From Cranoglanis bouderius (Eukaryota > Chordata > Actinopteri > Siluriformes > Cranoglanididae): 64,000 bases of DNA. Of this stretch, positions 13,021 to 27,443 are shown one piece after another. The position numbers and the translations under genes were made by a program. The stretch covers positions 19,142,027 to 19,206,026 of the forward strand of contig CM042548.1 in the NCBI GenBank assembly GCA_023630585.1, in the 5' to 3' direction. Position 1 is the stretch's first letter. Each line of letters starts with the position of its first letter. The notes below the pieces were generated by a model. It was given only the letters and a program-made list of their open reading frames with translations, was not told the DNA's origin and ran no database searches.

Positions 13021-13907
13021 AGGAACTTACAAGGAACCTCCACCATGCTTCACTGTTGCCTGCAGACACTCATTCGTGTACCACTCTCCAGCCCTTTGGC
13101 AAACAAACTGCCTTCTGCTACAGCCAAATATGTCAAATTTTGACTCATCAGTCCAGAGCACCTGCTGACATTTTTCTGCACCCCAGTTCCTGTGTTTTTT
13201 TGCATAATGGAGTTGCTTGGCCCTGTTTCCACCTCGGAGGTATGGCTTTTTGGCCGCAAGTCTTCCATGAAGGCCACTCCTGACCAGACTTCTCTGGACC
13301 AGGGTGTACCAGGGTCCCATTGGTTTCTGCCAGGTCTGAGCTGATGGCACTACTGGACATCTTCCGATTGTGAAGGGAAGTAAGCCTGATGTGTCTTTCA
13401 TCTGCTGCAGTAAGTTTCCTTGGCCGACCACTGCATCTGCAACGTTGGCTGTTTTTATTTGTGCTTCTTTAAAAGAGCTTAGACAGCACATCTGGAAACC
13501 CCTGTCTGCCTTGAAATGTCTGCCTGGGAGAGACCTTGCTGATGCAGTATAACTACCTTCTGTCTTGTTGCTGTGCTCAGTCTTGCCTTGGTGTATGACT
13601 TTTGACCGTAAACTGTCTTCAGCAACCTCACTTTGTTAGCTGGGTTTGGCTGTTCCTCACCCAGTTTTATTCCTCCTACACAGCTGTTTCTGTTTAAGTT
13701 AATGATTGTGTTTCAACCTACATATTGAATTGATGTAGATTTTTCTTCTGTTCACTCACTTTGCATTTTGTTAATTGATAAATATTAACTATTATACATA
13801 TAAAAATGTATTAAACATACATATAAACATATTAACGTCCATTTTTGAAAGCATTCTTACTTTACAACATTTTTTCACAACTGCCTAAAACTTTTGCACA
13901 GTACTGT
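13021..13907 (-). mobile_element. Tc1-like transposon, truncated
   Basis: A minus-strand frame of 154 codons (13027-13491) encodes the middle of a Tc1 transposase, including QVLWTDESKFDIFG with the first catalytic Asp and TVKHGGGS. More N-terminal pieces continue to about 13620 in other frames. The far end (CCTAAAACTTTTGCACAGTACTG) is the terminal repeat also found on the element at 34675-35187. The C-terminal half with the remaining catalytic residues is missing; it breaks at the TA microsatellite. Confidence 0.82.
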
Positions 13908-14169
13908 ATATATACAGGGCCCAGTGTCAGTTAGAGGATGCGTGGCCCAATAATGCCTTTAATTCTTGGGGTTTTTTTTTCCTTCATTTTGTTACTCCAT
14001 TTTTTCTACTCCAAACCTGTCCTGTTCTCTGCTTGTCGCAATTTTTAAACAATAAAAAAAAATGTATGCCTTATATAGCTCAGACATATTTTTGAATTAA
14101 GTCTTACTACATAAAATCAACTAAAACATTGGAATCAATCAGGATGTTTCATTTTATTGTTTATAAAAT

Positions 14170-15575
14170 ATATATTTTAAATATTTCAGACAGTCTTTAA
14201 GAATACCTTTGACAAAAGAAGAACAAATTGAAATCATTCTCATGGCTGAATTGGGTAGCTGGCCGCAAGGTTGCAATGGACTTTAACAAGAAACATGGCC
14301 AGAGGAGTATCTACAGAGCAGGCAAGGCAGGCAATTGCCTGGGGCCCCGCATACTGAGTGGGCCCCCGACGGCTGATCATTTAAATAATCAGAAATTTTC
14401 TTAAAATAATGTGCAGCAACAACAAACAGACAGTGTTTACAGGAAAACACATGGAAATACCCGTGTCTTATTGGCTGACAGGTCTCAATTCTGCCAAACG
14501 TTAGCTCACACCATATGCCTATGTATCACACAGTCAGTCAGTCAGTGTGAGGAAAAATGGATATACGCTGATTTTTAATTATTTTTTAAAAATACCAGTA
14601 AAGGGGTTGAAACTGAAACACTAACATCCTCTCATTCCGAGCAGGAAAACAAGGTGTGTAAATGTCTATATGAGTTATGTTACGTGAATACGACATGAGC
14701 AAAGCATAAGGACAGATAATGTACTTTGCATGGCACTGTAGCAGCTAAATCCATACAATGATACAGTGATAGCTTAGTTGTGCCTCCCCTTGGCTAGCGA
14801 CACCAAACTAGCCTAGTCTTGTGTTAGATAGCCAAAAAGTTTGATATTTTATCATTCTGGAAGTCCTGTAAACACTGTTAACACCCGAGGCAAGCAATTA
14901 GCCCTCACATGCAAGAAAAAAAATGAATGGAAACAGTCTATTTAGATGTATGTCTCTAGAAGTTTTTTTGTTGGAGAAGACTCTGAGCTCAGCCCCGGAT
15001 GATTAACAGCCCAGCTAACACCCCTGGTTAACCCGTTAGTTAACATTAGTTGAAGATGGACATTTTGTTTCCTCACGGAGGTTTGATTTCCTATTTGTTA
15101 AAAATAAACACTTCATGTTCTGTTACATGTGTTTTGACTACTTGTAAATGTACATTGTATAATTATATCTGTAGGAGTCTATGAAATATTTTGTTAAAAT
15201 ATTTATATTTCACAGGGGGAGGGACACAGTGCCGTGTTCAACGTTCTTACGATCGTTTTCAATAAAGAAATCAAGTTTTCAAAACACGCATCTACTGTGA
15301 TTCCTCCACGGAACTAAAGGGTCACAACAATATCTCTGAGTAACATGAAGACATAACAACATAAGTCTGTCAGAAGTGCCCCACGCATTTATTTTGCCTG
15401 GGGCCCCCACGTAATCTAGGTTCGCCTCTGAACATGGCAAGCGCATCACAACTTCAAAAAGACTGGAAGTTTTGCAGACCAACCGAGACGTGGATGTCCA
15501 CGACCATCCACTGACGTAGGCACAACCGACCTGGTGCTGGCATGTATGGAGATTTTGGGACACCCTATATATTGC
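14170..15575 (+). mobile_element. Mariner-like fossil interrupted by a hAT element
   Basis: Both flanks of the inserted hAT element carry pieces of one mariner/IS630-type transposase. The plus-strand text reads KVAMDFNKKHG before the insertion and continues after it with a TGSFADQP-like part, in shifted frames. The right end reads TTTTGGGACACCCTATAT, matching the end of the mariner-like element at 20274-20608. The left terminus is unclear. Confidence 0.65.
14300..15430. mobile_element. Non-autonomous hAT-like element with 8-bp target duplication
   Basis: The 1131-bp insert is flanked by perfect 8-bp direct repeats AACATGGC (14292-14299 and 15431-15438). Its ends are inverted: CAGAGGAGTATCTAC at the left and, reversed, CAGAGGCGAACCTAG at the right. 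An 8-bp target duplication with CAGxG-type ends is the signature of the hAT superfamily. It carries GGGGCCCC-rich subterminal blocks and no transposase frame. A related copy lies inverted at 35766-36945. Confidence 0.8.
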
Positions 15576-16059
15576 CAATATATTGCTGCATGAATAGTCC
15601 TAATTGTAGTTATCAAGACAAAATTTGGTTTAATCTAACAGTATGGCTTCCACCCTCATTATTTGGAAGCTTGTAAAATAGCACTTGACCTATTATTTTG
15701 TCTTTTGTTTATCTTTTTAATAGCACAGGCAGACAGTTAATTGTTAGCACAATTTAATGAAACCACAATTAAATTGTAATTGTAATGTGTGCGCAGGATA
15801 TAAACTATTTTATTGTGTTTTTAATTTATACTTTGATTTCTTAAGTTAATAAAATAATAGGCATTGTTTTTGCTAATGCAGTGCAGGTTTGAAGGATAAG
15901 CTGACCAAGCAATCATCTGTTACGCTTACAGCTCACTTTAAGAGTTGTTCAGAATTGTATATATTTCATGGAGACGAGCAGTGTTTCTGATTTAGAAGCA
16001 CAAAACATGGCGTGTTTACATCGGAATGTTGGACAATAGTGCTGGATGCAATACTGTAA

Positions 16060-16730
16060 TGTAAGTTCTTGCTCCATTAGGCAAGAAAAATGGGCTCATG
16101 TTCAAGTTCAGGAACGTAAATAACTGAGATACGCCTCTGTTTCAGCAGCTCCACCCTGCCTGCGTCTGTAGCTCTGAGGTCTGAATACTGGTGTGAGCAA
16201 TTTCGCTATTAAGTTATCATTACGGGTGTTTATCTGGAATCTGAATACGCGTCGTTGACCAATTCCACAAGGACTTTCCTGCGCCTGGACTGGTGTGAAA
16301 ACGTTAATAACAAGACGCGCACAGTCCCACAGTCCGTGTGTGAACATGTTTTGTGGAGAGAAAAAAACGGTTCTGTCCTAAACGCCTCCGTGTTGGATGT
16401 AGTGCGCTACCTATGGCATAGAAGCCTTTGTTTTGGATACTATTTAGGGGGCCTATATAGCGAACGAGGAATTTATTTGTGATTGAACCACAAGGCTTCG
16501 GGAAGTCCGTGGAGTTTGAGGGGAAATACAGAAGAGGTTTGCCATTTGTTAAAGGAAACTAATGCAGAGAAGTGAAACTTAACACTCTCTGAGTGTTAGC
16601 TTGCTAGCGTCAACCTATTCCATGAACAAATGGGAAGAAATATGTTTCCCATGAGTGGATGAACGTCTCCTGAAATTGCCGGATAATATCTGATATTTTT
16701 CTTTTTCTTTTTTTTTTAACTCGAGACACA
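16060..16730 (+). promoter_or_regulatory. ifngr1: Promoter and 5' UTR region of ifngr1
   Basis: This is the repeat-free stretch, richer in CG dinucleotides than its flanks, just before the ifngr1 start codon. No clear TATA box was identified. A palindromic TTCGGGAA at 16497-16504 resembles a STAT/GAS half-site pair, which would fit cytokine feedback, but short words like this occur by chance. The exact transcription start cannot be read from sequence. Confidence 0.45.
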
Positions 16731-19700
16731 ATGCTGAAGTTGCCGAGATTCAGCGTCCTGTTGCCTGTTTTTGTGTGTCTGAGCTTCGCCTTCTCGTCTG
16801 GTAAGTAAACACTGCTAACGTGACTTACCCTAAAACGACTTTCCGTAGGTTAGTTAGCTAGTTAGCTGTATTTGTTAACTGGCTAACAGCGTATACGAGT
16901 TTGAGTGCTAACACACATCACTTTTAACATGTTCAGTTGTGTTAGTGACAGGATGCTTAGTTGACGCAAGTCTTGGTATAAGCTGTCTACGTTAGCAGGC
17001 TCACTAGCTGGGTAAATAGGCTTCTTGACAGAAAGATATAAAGGTTCACTGTAAATATCATTGATATGAAAGATATCCGTTGGTGAAGCGCTGTGTATAC
17101 ATGACAGCTGTAGATACGAACGTTGGTGTTATTTAGGCAGCAAGTTAATGTTTAGTTAACAAAATGTTGCGTTATCTCTGCAGCTAGGAATGAAAAATAT
17201 GAAGTGTTAAAACAAGTATGCGTGAAAGGTCATATTTCATATCTGAGTCAGTATTTTTGTCCACACGTTAAATTGCTGCGTGTGAAATGGGTGAAAATGA
17301 CCGTTAGGCCTAATCAAGCTCTGACATCGAGTAGGCCTTCTGCTGTGTAATACTGAACAGAGACGCCATTAATGACCATATTGTTGTAAAGCGGTGGTCA
17401 TCAACCCTCTTCCTTGAGATCTGCTGTACCTTCCTGCAGGTTTCATCTCCAACCAAAATCTAAAACCACTGTTTTAGCTGATCAAGAACTTCTTAAGGCA
17501 CTGGTTAGATGGTCAGGTGGGCACGATTATGGTTGGAGCTGAAGGGTATGTCTCACCCAGCTCCCTGTTTCAGTAGGTGGTGAATCAGTATATGGGGTAC
17601 ACGGGTTGGGGCACCGGTAAGGACCCTGGCTCACTACACATTGGGACACTGATGACTCCATTTTCCGGCGACATGACTGCGTACTTGCGTTATAAAACGT
17701 CACCGAAAATCAAAAAGTTAAAAATGTTTAAGTTTTATCTGTCATGGTACGTCAAACAGGATTGTACTGGCTTTCACTATTTTTAGATATCGCCAATGAA
17801 GAACAAAGTAGTGTACGTGTGGGACAAACTATAGTGATCAGTGATTGGTTGTTGGGAACGACGATGATCAGTGATTGGTCGTTGGGAACGACGATGATCA
17901 GTGATTGGTCGTTGGGAACGACGATGATCAGTAATTGGTCGTTGGGAACGACGATGATCAGTGATTGGTCGTTGGGAACGACGATGATCAGTGATTGGTC
18001 GTTGGGAACGACGATGATCAGTGATTGGTCGTTGGGAACGACGATGATCAGTGATTGGTCGTTGGGAACGACGATGATCAGTGATTGGTCGTTGGGAACA
18101 TATGCCTCTGAAGTCTGATCAAAAAGTTGCTAGATTTGTGCCTGGGAGCCACTGGAGCAAAATTGACCATGCTCTCTGGGTGGGAGGAGGGGCATACACT
18201 CTATCTTCCCTGTCAATCACATGGATCATGGATTTCAGATGTGATTTTAGATTTACAGAAAGAGGAAAGAGTCATGTGATTGTGGGCGGATCATCTGTTA
18301 TCTTGGCATATGAGCAGTGTGAATCACCGCTGGATTAGAGCATTGAAGATCTGAATCTTCAGTGAAGCTTAGCATGTACAAACCTGTTTAATCTCCTTTC
18401 AGTGATCCCAGCATTTTGTGCTGGCTTAAATGGCTCGGTAATGACTCGGGCATTAACATGTGCATTATTCTTTTTTTTTCAGTAGGCTTCAATAACAGGG
18501 TGCCATAGGTTTGAAAGAGACAATACATTAAAATGCGCTGTAAGCATTTTATCGTGTGGGTGGTGCTGCTGTGTTTCTCTGATGGTGTAACCACGTCCCT
18601 TTGCATTCATCCGATATTTGGACACGGAGTGGTGTTTTAATAGGTCAAAGTGAGTGATCCAACAGTATTAGATCACGGTGTATTAAAGCATCTCCCAAAT
18701 GAACAAAAGATATAAATGTTTGTGTTGAAATTATAGTGTGAATCATTGCCCCCAGATACAGTATAAGTAAAAGAGTTAGCTATGCTGTTTAATCACAACA
18801 TGGGTTTTCATTTTCACACTTCTAAACCACAATGAAGCCTGATCTGTACGGTTACGAGAAATGGCAGCAGAGGTGCTTGTGGTTAGAAACAGTAAGCAAG
18901 CTTAGGTTAAACCACTGTCTTCCTGTGATTGTTTTTTTTATTTATTTATTTGTTTATTTTTACCAGGATGTTTGGTTTTGCCGCTCTTCATTTTGCAGTG
19001 CTACTGTAACACTGATCTGCTACGATGTTTAGGAAGTTCGTGGCCAGCAATCACGAGCCTCCTATATATATAAATATATTCATGGTACCTGTATTCTTTT
19101 TATGTACTCCTTGAGAGTTGGTGCTCTAGGCAGATAAATAATTCTGAGTGCAGAAAACATTACCGCTTTTCACTATATCGCGTAAAGAGACGGTCAGTTA
19201 AGCAGCGTTTGATTTTCTTTAATGTTTTTCCGTAATCAAAACTGCAGCAATGCTTTTTTGTGGACACTTCACACCATTGTCACCATGCTCGCGGAAGAGG
19301 TTGCCTATACACACAGCATATTTAGGCAGCATTCTTGATCCTAACACGCGGCTGTCTCCGTTAGATGGCATGTGGAACGACATATTCAGAGAACTTGCAT
19401 TATACTGGATGGATTTGTAGGCGCCCCTGATGTATCTGTGGAGAACACGTTCCCATTCCCATAACTTATTAACCACATTAGAGTAAGATGAAAAGTTAAA
19501 AGATGCCGGACTATAATGAGACTGCGAGTCCACTACAAGAACAAACACTGTGTTTTCTTTCCTAATCTGATCGTCTAGCTCATAGACACCTATAGTATTT
19601 AGGGGGCACCAAAGACATGTGCTTGTAATATATGTTCCAAAGCGTTGCCGATTATCCTGATATGAAAATTGACAAAACAGAGTGCAGTGTTTCCCACAGG

Positions 19701-22700
19701 ATTTTGTGAGAATCTGGTGGGTGGACCTCTGATCCTCTAGGGGGGGTCCGGGGGCATGCTTACGGCGACAAATCCATGCCAAAAATCAGAGCGCGTTATT
19801 GACGCTCTCGTGCATGAGAGACATGGCTTCATCGACGGGCACACTCCAGGCGAGTCATTTATTTTTTATTTGTTGATAGTTTTTGACTCATACCCTTGCA
19901 ACATACTACATTATGAAACGTATGTAAATACAGGGTATCTTTACAAATTAGACTGTGGCGGGCCTCCACAGTCTAGGTAATTAATGGGAAACACTGGAGT
20001 AAGCGTTCTTGTAATTCTCATCAGTCGATTTGTTTTTATTTTTTATTTATTTATTTATTTTTTCCCTGTCGCTGAAGCCTTGTGAGGTCTCTGGGGCTTT
20101 ACGCTGTGTCATGTTAGAGTGAGTGGGATCGTTCAGTAAACACTTTCCCACACAGATATTTACATACCACAAACCACTGGCTATTACTGGCTATATGTTG
20201 CACCATAATTGTGCCATGGTGCTTACTTTGGCACTGAATTCAGAGTAGCTTGCTGTACAATATTATCAATCTACAGGGTGTCCCATACATAGGGGACTAT
20301 ATATGCCAGCACCACGTCGGTTGTGCCTTCATCAGTGGATGGGTTCATTTGTGGACGTCCACTTCCAGGCTTTTTGAATTTGTTAATAAGTTTGGCAACG
20401 GCATAGTGTGTGATGTGCTTGCCGTGTTTCCTGTTAAAGTCCGTCGCAATCTTTGTGAAAGCTTCTCAGAATGATTTCAATACGTTCTTCTTTTGTCAAA
20501 GACTGTCTGAAAATAAATATAAATGCACAATGCTGTTGCCAAATATATGTATATATATGCTAAAAATGGTTAATTTCCCCTATGTCTGGAGACTTTTGGG
20601 ACACCCTGTACATGGTCTAAGATAACACTGGTGTCTTGAAGTATATTTTATATCACACACATCGGTGTGGATGAAGATTATAAACATCAATTAATGGACT
20701 AAATATTTGATTTAAAAAAAAAAAAAAAAAGAAAAACAAACAAACAGAACACTCATTAACTGACTGAGTCCCATTGTTGAAATGTGCATGCATGAAGAGT
20801 CTAGCTAGCCAAATTTCAATTTCAGTTGAAATTTGGGGACGAATCTAGAGACTCTAGAGACATTTTGTGATAAACATGTGTCTCCTGCGTTTGTATGCAA
20901 ACTAGCTCACCTCCGCATCATTTGGGGATAGTTGGAGAGAGCGACAGAGGTAGGTAAGTTAATTAAGGTTAGTTGTGCCATTTCATGTAGGTGTGTGTCC
21001 TTGCTTCAAATATTATTGACGCTAATAAGTTATGTTAACAACAAGTAAACGTTTTGTCATTTACTTGCACAAGTACGTGTTCTGTGCTCAGTTAGCTAGG
21101 TAGCTAACTAACATTAGTCACATTTCAGTGTAGATAACATTAGCTAGCAAAGAGTGAATGATTCATATGTAGAGAGTAGAGGTAGGTTAGCTAAAGTTGT
21201 GCTGTTTTATAAGGGTGCGTGTTCATGCTTGGAATATTATTGTAGCGAACAGCTACATGAATGCGTTTATAGCTACATACTGGCCGTATTTATGTCAGCC
21301 ATTATGTTGTTTATTTACATGAATACGTGTTCTGCGATGGCCACAGCACCTTTTTTGGAACACAGGGCATTGCTCAAATCATTGGTCAAATCATGAAAAT
21401 TACGTCTCAAGGACTTCTAATAGAAAAATATATCTTTCAGACCCTATATAGGACTGCCTTATATGCCATTGCCTTTGACCCTTGTGTGACAATCGCTATG
21501 CAGCCAGTGTTGGTGCAGCAAAAATAGTTTTTGCCTAGTCTTGTTTTTAGTGCTGAACTGCAAGAAATCGTGTTTAATTGTGTTTAAAGTTAAAAAACTA
21601 TGCTACCTGCATTTCTAAAGAGAACTCCACCGAAATGAAAAATAGTAGGACTGGGTGATATGGACATAATCTTATATCCCGATATGGATAATTTCATATC
21701 CTGAAATGATGTATTACATTTTCTATAAAATTGAGCGGAAAAAACCAAAATAATTGCATGCATTCATGATTGGTCTGGTCTGGTTTCTGGTCAGTGTCGG
21801 ATTTGTTATACCCAAACCACATCCAAACGACAGAAGGACCTCCCTTTTTAGTTCCTCATCTTTTAGTTGGGCTGTTGCCTCTTCTGTGTCAGAATGTTGC
21901 GGGGACTTTTACTCTGTGTCTTTGGGAGTTTCACAACATGCTTGTTTTTTGTTTTTGTTACAACACACCGCTGGCAGCTCCTAGCTCCTCCAACCTGGGT
22001 GACATAAATCGGCTGCCGAAAAGTGGCTTTTGTGACATTGGCGATGTAGATGATAAAGGAAAATATCTATCAGTAGGCATTTTTTATCATCCTATGATAT
22101 GTATCACCATATCGCACAGCCCGATGGAGGAGTGAACATGCCTGGATCCTGACGTGTAATGGAGTGCAGTATATCTGAGGAAGAGCTCTATCAGAGCCAG
22201 AGACAGAACTTAAATGTAGGAAATTCTTATGGTATGATAACCAAGTCTAAACAGTTTCACTGTATTAACCAACCTTTTAAAACCAAACAAGCTCCATCAT
22301 CTGGATTCAAACCTGCGACCTGAAGATGATGGGGTTTGCTGCAGCCATCTGTTACTGGGGGCCAAGGGAGCCAAACTTGGCTGTGCTCTCTAGCGAATCA
22401 TGATTGTTTATGAGCTCAGGTATGTAGAAGAGGGCGGATAGCACATTCTACCTAGTGTGTTACACAACATGAGCAGAAGTTAGAACAGTTGCAGTTGGCT
22501 GTCTTTACATGGCTTAGAGGAAGCATGTGTTACCCTTCACCCACCCGGTTGTTAGCTGTTGTATGACAGGGGAGAGCTGGCTGGTGAGTGGGAATTGGCA
22601 GGTTCTCATTTTTAAGTGTGACTTTTCCATAAAAATCGCTTACGTTGTATTTAGCATTTGTCACATTATGAACTGACAGAAAGAGAGGACTGGTAGCATG

Positions 22701-25700
22701 CTGAGCCAAAAAGCTCAGCAATGGTCAGCAGTGCCATGTTCTGTGTGTTTTATAGCCATCGTTTATGATTAAGTTATGGACATGCTAGCAGTGGCACAAA
22801 GCCAAAAGGTTTTTTGCGCAGTCACAGCTCCTGTAAGGAGAAATAGAAGTTGTTGTAGCATGATTTATGGGTACAGAATGAGGGGTGGCAAAATCCAGTT
22901 TACAATTTTGGGGAGTCAGAGCCAGACCCAAATGGGATGAGAACCATGGGAGTACACAATATTATCAGGTAATAAAATTAACGAGTAGATGGTAAGATAC
23001 GAAAATGCATTCTTCAGTGCAATCATACACTGTGATCAGCCGTAACACCTTACTTCTACAGATGTGAAAAGTTGTTGCCGGCTAGTCGAGGCTCAGAACT
23101 CTGTAAGAGCGGCTGCTGGCCAATCTGCTCTAGATTTGCTGTAACGTGCTGTGGGTACGTGTACGTTCTGTGTACATCCGGAAAGAGCAAAAACTGCTGA
23201 AAAACACTCTTAAGACTTCCTCTTGTTCAAGGTAAAGAAATGTGTGGCAACAAGAAATTTACAGCATCTTTTTCCACTTCCTTTTGAAGAAGTCTCAGCA
23301 GTACTGAAACATTTTGCTGAGAAGAATCCTCTTCAGAGATGTCAAAGGTTTTGAGTTAACCAAATATTTACACCTGGCCTTTACACACATCTTTTACCTA
23401 GATGATATCAGGATTTGGTCCACATACATTTACAAAAAAAAAAGGGGGGGGCAGTTGATTTGAAATTCGACTGGTGTGGTGTTTCCACAGCTCCTAACAC
23501 ATGACCACCAACTTCCTGTTTTTTCCCTCATCTTTAGTTTAGTGTTACGCTGAACGGTTTTGTGTGAGGTTTTACCATCCTTGAAGGCACCAACACTGGA
23601 CAATCATAAACCATGTCCGTTATCACATGATGACATAACACGGTCGTGGCGGTTGAATGTGGCTTGAGATGCATTGCATTTAAAAACTTTGAAAAGATTA
23701 TCAGACCTCCAGTACTGGTTTGGGGGAGCTGTTTCAAATGCATCTTGGGTATTTGCTTTATGTGGATTATCTGTGTCCCAATACAATCCTAAGTGTCCCA
23801 GTATTATGGAGGGATGAGGTTACAAAGAAATAAATAAATTATATGCAAATACGCTCAGGAATGCAGGCTCTTCAAATCTGAGAGGTGCAGTATCTTGATC
23901 TAAAGCGTAGCTAACTTACCTTGATCTGCTCAGCTACTTGTATTGCATGGACGGAAAGTACTTAAGAATTAAATTAGCTGCTACCCGTAAAAGCTCTGGA
24001 AAGCTTCTTGACATTGTTAATATCAGGTTACTCCTCTTCTTCTGTACCGTTTCAACTGCTATTCCTTATTGTTAAGCTTTAGGAGCTACAATAATAATTT
24101 GCTTTCATATCCAACTCATTTCTTCATAACTCAGCAAGCAGCTTAATCTGTTATGACTGACTTTTAGTGGCCTGTTATTGATTCGTTCTAACCGCAGTCT
24201 TGTTGGTCCAATCTGACATCACATCCATCAGAAATCTTGCACAATTTAGTTACATAGGTAGGTAGGTAGGTAGGTAGGGAGTTAAGTCTGATGGATGGAC
24301 GGATGGATGCACACTTACTCATCCATGCAATCCTTCCCAGCAATTGGAAAAGGTTGTTCAAGGATTCTCCTGATGCCATGTTACTACCCCTGCCAAAAAT
24401 TATGGAATCACCACACTTAGAGGATGTTCACCTGGCTTTTTTACTTAATAGCAAATAAACAAATCACAGCTATAACACAAAACAATTTTTGTTTAATAGC
24501 TGAACATTCTGGCTTCATGAAACATACCTCAAACAAATTAAATTGTTTTAATTAATGGCATATTTTTTTTCCAAATCAAGTAGAGGAAAAAAATTGGAAA
24601 TCATTTATAAAAAAATGGAATCACCTTGTAATTTGCATTTCTAAAACAAATACCAGCACAAGTCTAAAAATGCAAATTAGTCTGCAGTTAAAAGAGAGTC
24701 CTTACAGACCTTAACAAGCTGTTGGACTTGGCTAATTGAAAGGAAACATGGCCCCAACAAGAGAGTTGTCAATTGAAACAATGGAAAGGATTATAAAACT
24801 CAAATCAGTAGGCCTTGGAAATAGAAAATGCACAACAAAACAGATGGGCAGAAACAGGAGTTTGTGACGGAACTGTAAAAAACTGGGTGAATGAAATGGG
24901 ATTTACATACAGAAAAGCCAAACAAAAACCAGCACAAACCCCTAAACAGACGAAAACAAGGTTAAAGTGGGCTAAAGAAAAGCGATCATGGAGTGTGGAT
25001 GATTGGATGAAAGTGATATTCAGAGACGAATCACGAACCTGCATTGGCCAAAGAGATGATGCTGGAACTTTTGTCTGGTGCCATTCTAATGAAACATATA
25101 AAGATGAGTGCCTGAAGAAAACAATCAAATTTCCCCACTAATTTATGATATGGGGTTGCATGTTGGGTAACGGACCAGGGGAGACCTCAACAGTTAATGC
25201 ACAGGTGTACATTGAAATTTTGGGCACTTTTCTTATTCCGTTGATGGAAAATAGGTTTGGTGATGGTCATTTTTCAGGATGATAAAGCATCTTGCCACAG
25301 AGCAAAGAGTGTTACAGCTTTTCTTCAGGAAAGGCATATCAACTCAGTGAAATGGCCAGCAAACAGTCCAGATCTCAATCCGATTGAAAATTTATGGTGG
25401 AAATTTTTTTAAAAATGGTCAACAACATCCATCCTGCAAAGCTGATCTGTCAACCGCCATTCGAGAAAGTTGGAACCAGCTTGATGGAGAATATTGTTTT
25501 TCCTTAGTGAAGTCCATGCCTCAAAGGAAAAAAAAAAAGCCAGAGGAGGAGCAACAAAGTACTAATTGTGATTTTTTTTGTTGTTGTTGTTCATTCCATA
25601 ATTTTTTCCTCTACTTGATCTGGAACAAAATATGTCTTTTAATTAAAATCATTTCATTTAACTTGTTTGAGGTATGTTTCACAAAGCCAGAATGTTCAGC

Positions 25701-27408
25701 TATTAAACGAAAATTGTTTGGTGCCATATCTGTGATTTGTTTATTTGTTACAAAGTAAAAAATGGGCGAGCATCCTCCAAGTGTGGTGATTCCAGATATT
25801 GTTATTGGCATTGGACAGCTGTTTTATGATAAAAATCTTATCTTAAAATAGGAACGTAATGGGGGTGGATGGAAATATAGGATCTACACAGCTTGTCTTT
25901 TAAAAGTGCATTAGGAGAACTTTAAATTTTGCATTGATCTCTTTTAAGAATTGAATTGAGTTTTTACAGCTTAAGTGCCGATTAACACTCCTCAGAAGCA
26001 CTGACCGCCCAAAACAAGAGTACTGTTTTCCCAGTACTGTCTTCACACAGTATTCATTATGAGTTATGAATTATTGATACACTTTGATTAAAGGTGTACT
26101 CACTTATAACATCACCACTAGAATCCTCTGGATATAAGGAAATTATATTCCTTATTGTTTTTGGGTTTTGTTTTTGTTTTTTCTTTTACTTTTTGACTGA
26201 ATGCAGTGGGAATAAGTACAAATGTCATTTGGTGGCAGTCTAAATTCCAAAAAGAAATACCACAGTAATGTGTAAAGGTTTGTTAAATTGTGTTGAATTA
26301 GTTGCTCTCTGCAGTGAACATGTTTCTTGAGTCAGGCATCCTGTGTAGATCGTATCAGACTTTGAACTCTAATCTTCGAACTAAATCATTTTTGGTATCG
26401 CTGACCATTTTAGGTGATTTTACAGAACGTGGCTATGAAAGTTTTTTACTAAACAAACAGTCATGGATAGATCAGTGTATTAAAGGATTTTTTTTTTTAA
26501 TGTGAAAAATCAGCCCCTTTACTGTTGCTCAACATTTCAGCTCGGAAGGCATTTTAATGGCCTTGTGTTTGTTGGTGCACACACAATGCACAACCTCTGT
26601 GCAGAAGTGAAAGTTTTTTCTTTTGTTAAACGCAATACACTACCAGCTTAAAGTCGTAGATACCAGAAACCTATTTCTCAGTAATTTGCAGCTGAGACAC
26701 ATAATGAAACTTACTAATGAATCCATTTACTGCATGTGACACAAACATTTCTGAATGATATCTCTACAGCTTGTCTTGCTAATTCACTAAGGTGCTAAAA
26801 CTTTTTATAAACATATTTTAACAATGAGATCATTGTAAAAAAGCCAAACATTTAATTGTGGTACAACTGTTTGACAATAATTTAATATATGCCAGTAATG
26901 TTTAAGTACTACTTTTTTTTTTTTTTTTTTTTTTCTTTTCACAGTTGTTCCTTCCACAGTTCCTGCCCCAACCAATGTCAGTGTGACATGCCACAATTTT
27001 AAAAATGTGTTATACTGGAACTACAGTGAACCTGATCTAGAGCCTGCATTCAACATAAAGATCCATGGATATGAAAGGTAGGTTAGTTAATGAACCTAGA
27101 ACGGGATTGAATTACATCTGAAAGTCATGAGCTTAAGAAGTTTAATCTGTGGCCAACAAAGTGGAGTATAACAATATTAAAAACCCAGCTAAGTGTGGAA
27201 ACCATAACTGCAAAGAAACCTAAAAGCACTAAAAGTGATTTTTAAAATGTTTTTTTTTAATAAAAATTGTTAATATTTCAAACATTTTATAAATTATTTA
27301 TTAGCCATTTACACACACACACATATATATATACACTCGATACTGAGTAACAACCTGTATCGCTATGCATCCAGTATTATTTTATTTTAAAACTACTTTA
27401 AGATTTGT

Positions 27409-27443
<35 letters not shown>

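Noticed and set aside
13027..13491. 154-codon ORF as a possible host gene
   Set aside because: Clearly Tc1 transposase (WTDESKFDIFG, TVKHGGGS), truncated.
17744..18118. 124-codon plus-strand ORF
   Set aside because: It is the translation of a 30-bp tandem repeat; unit length divisible by three keeps any frame open.
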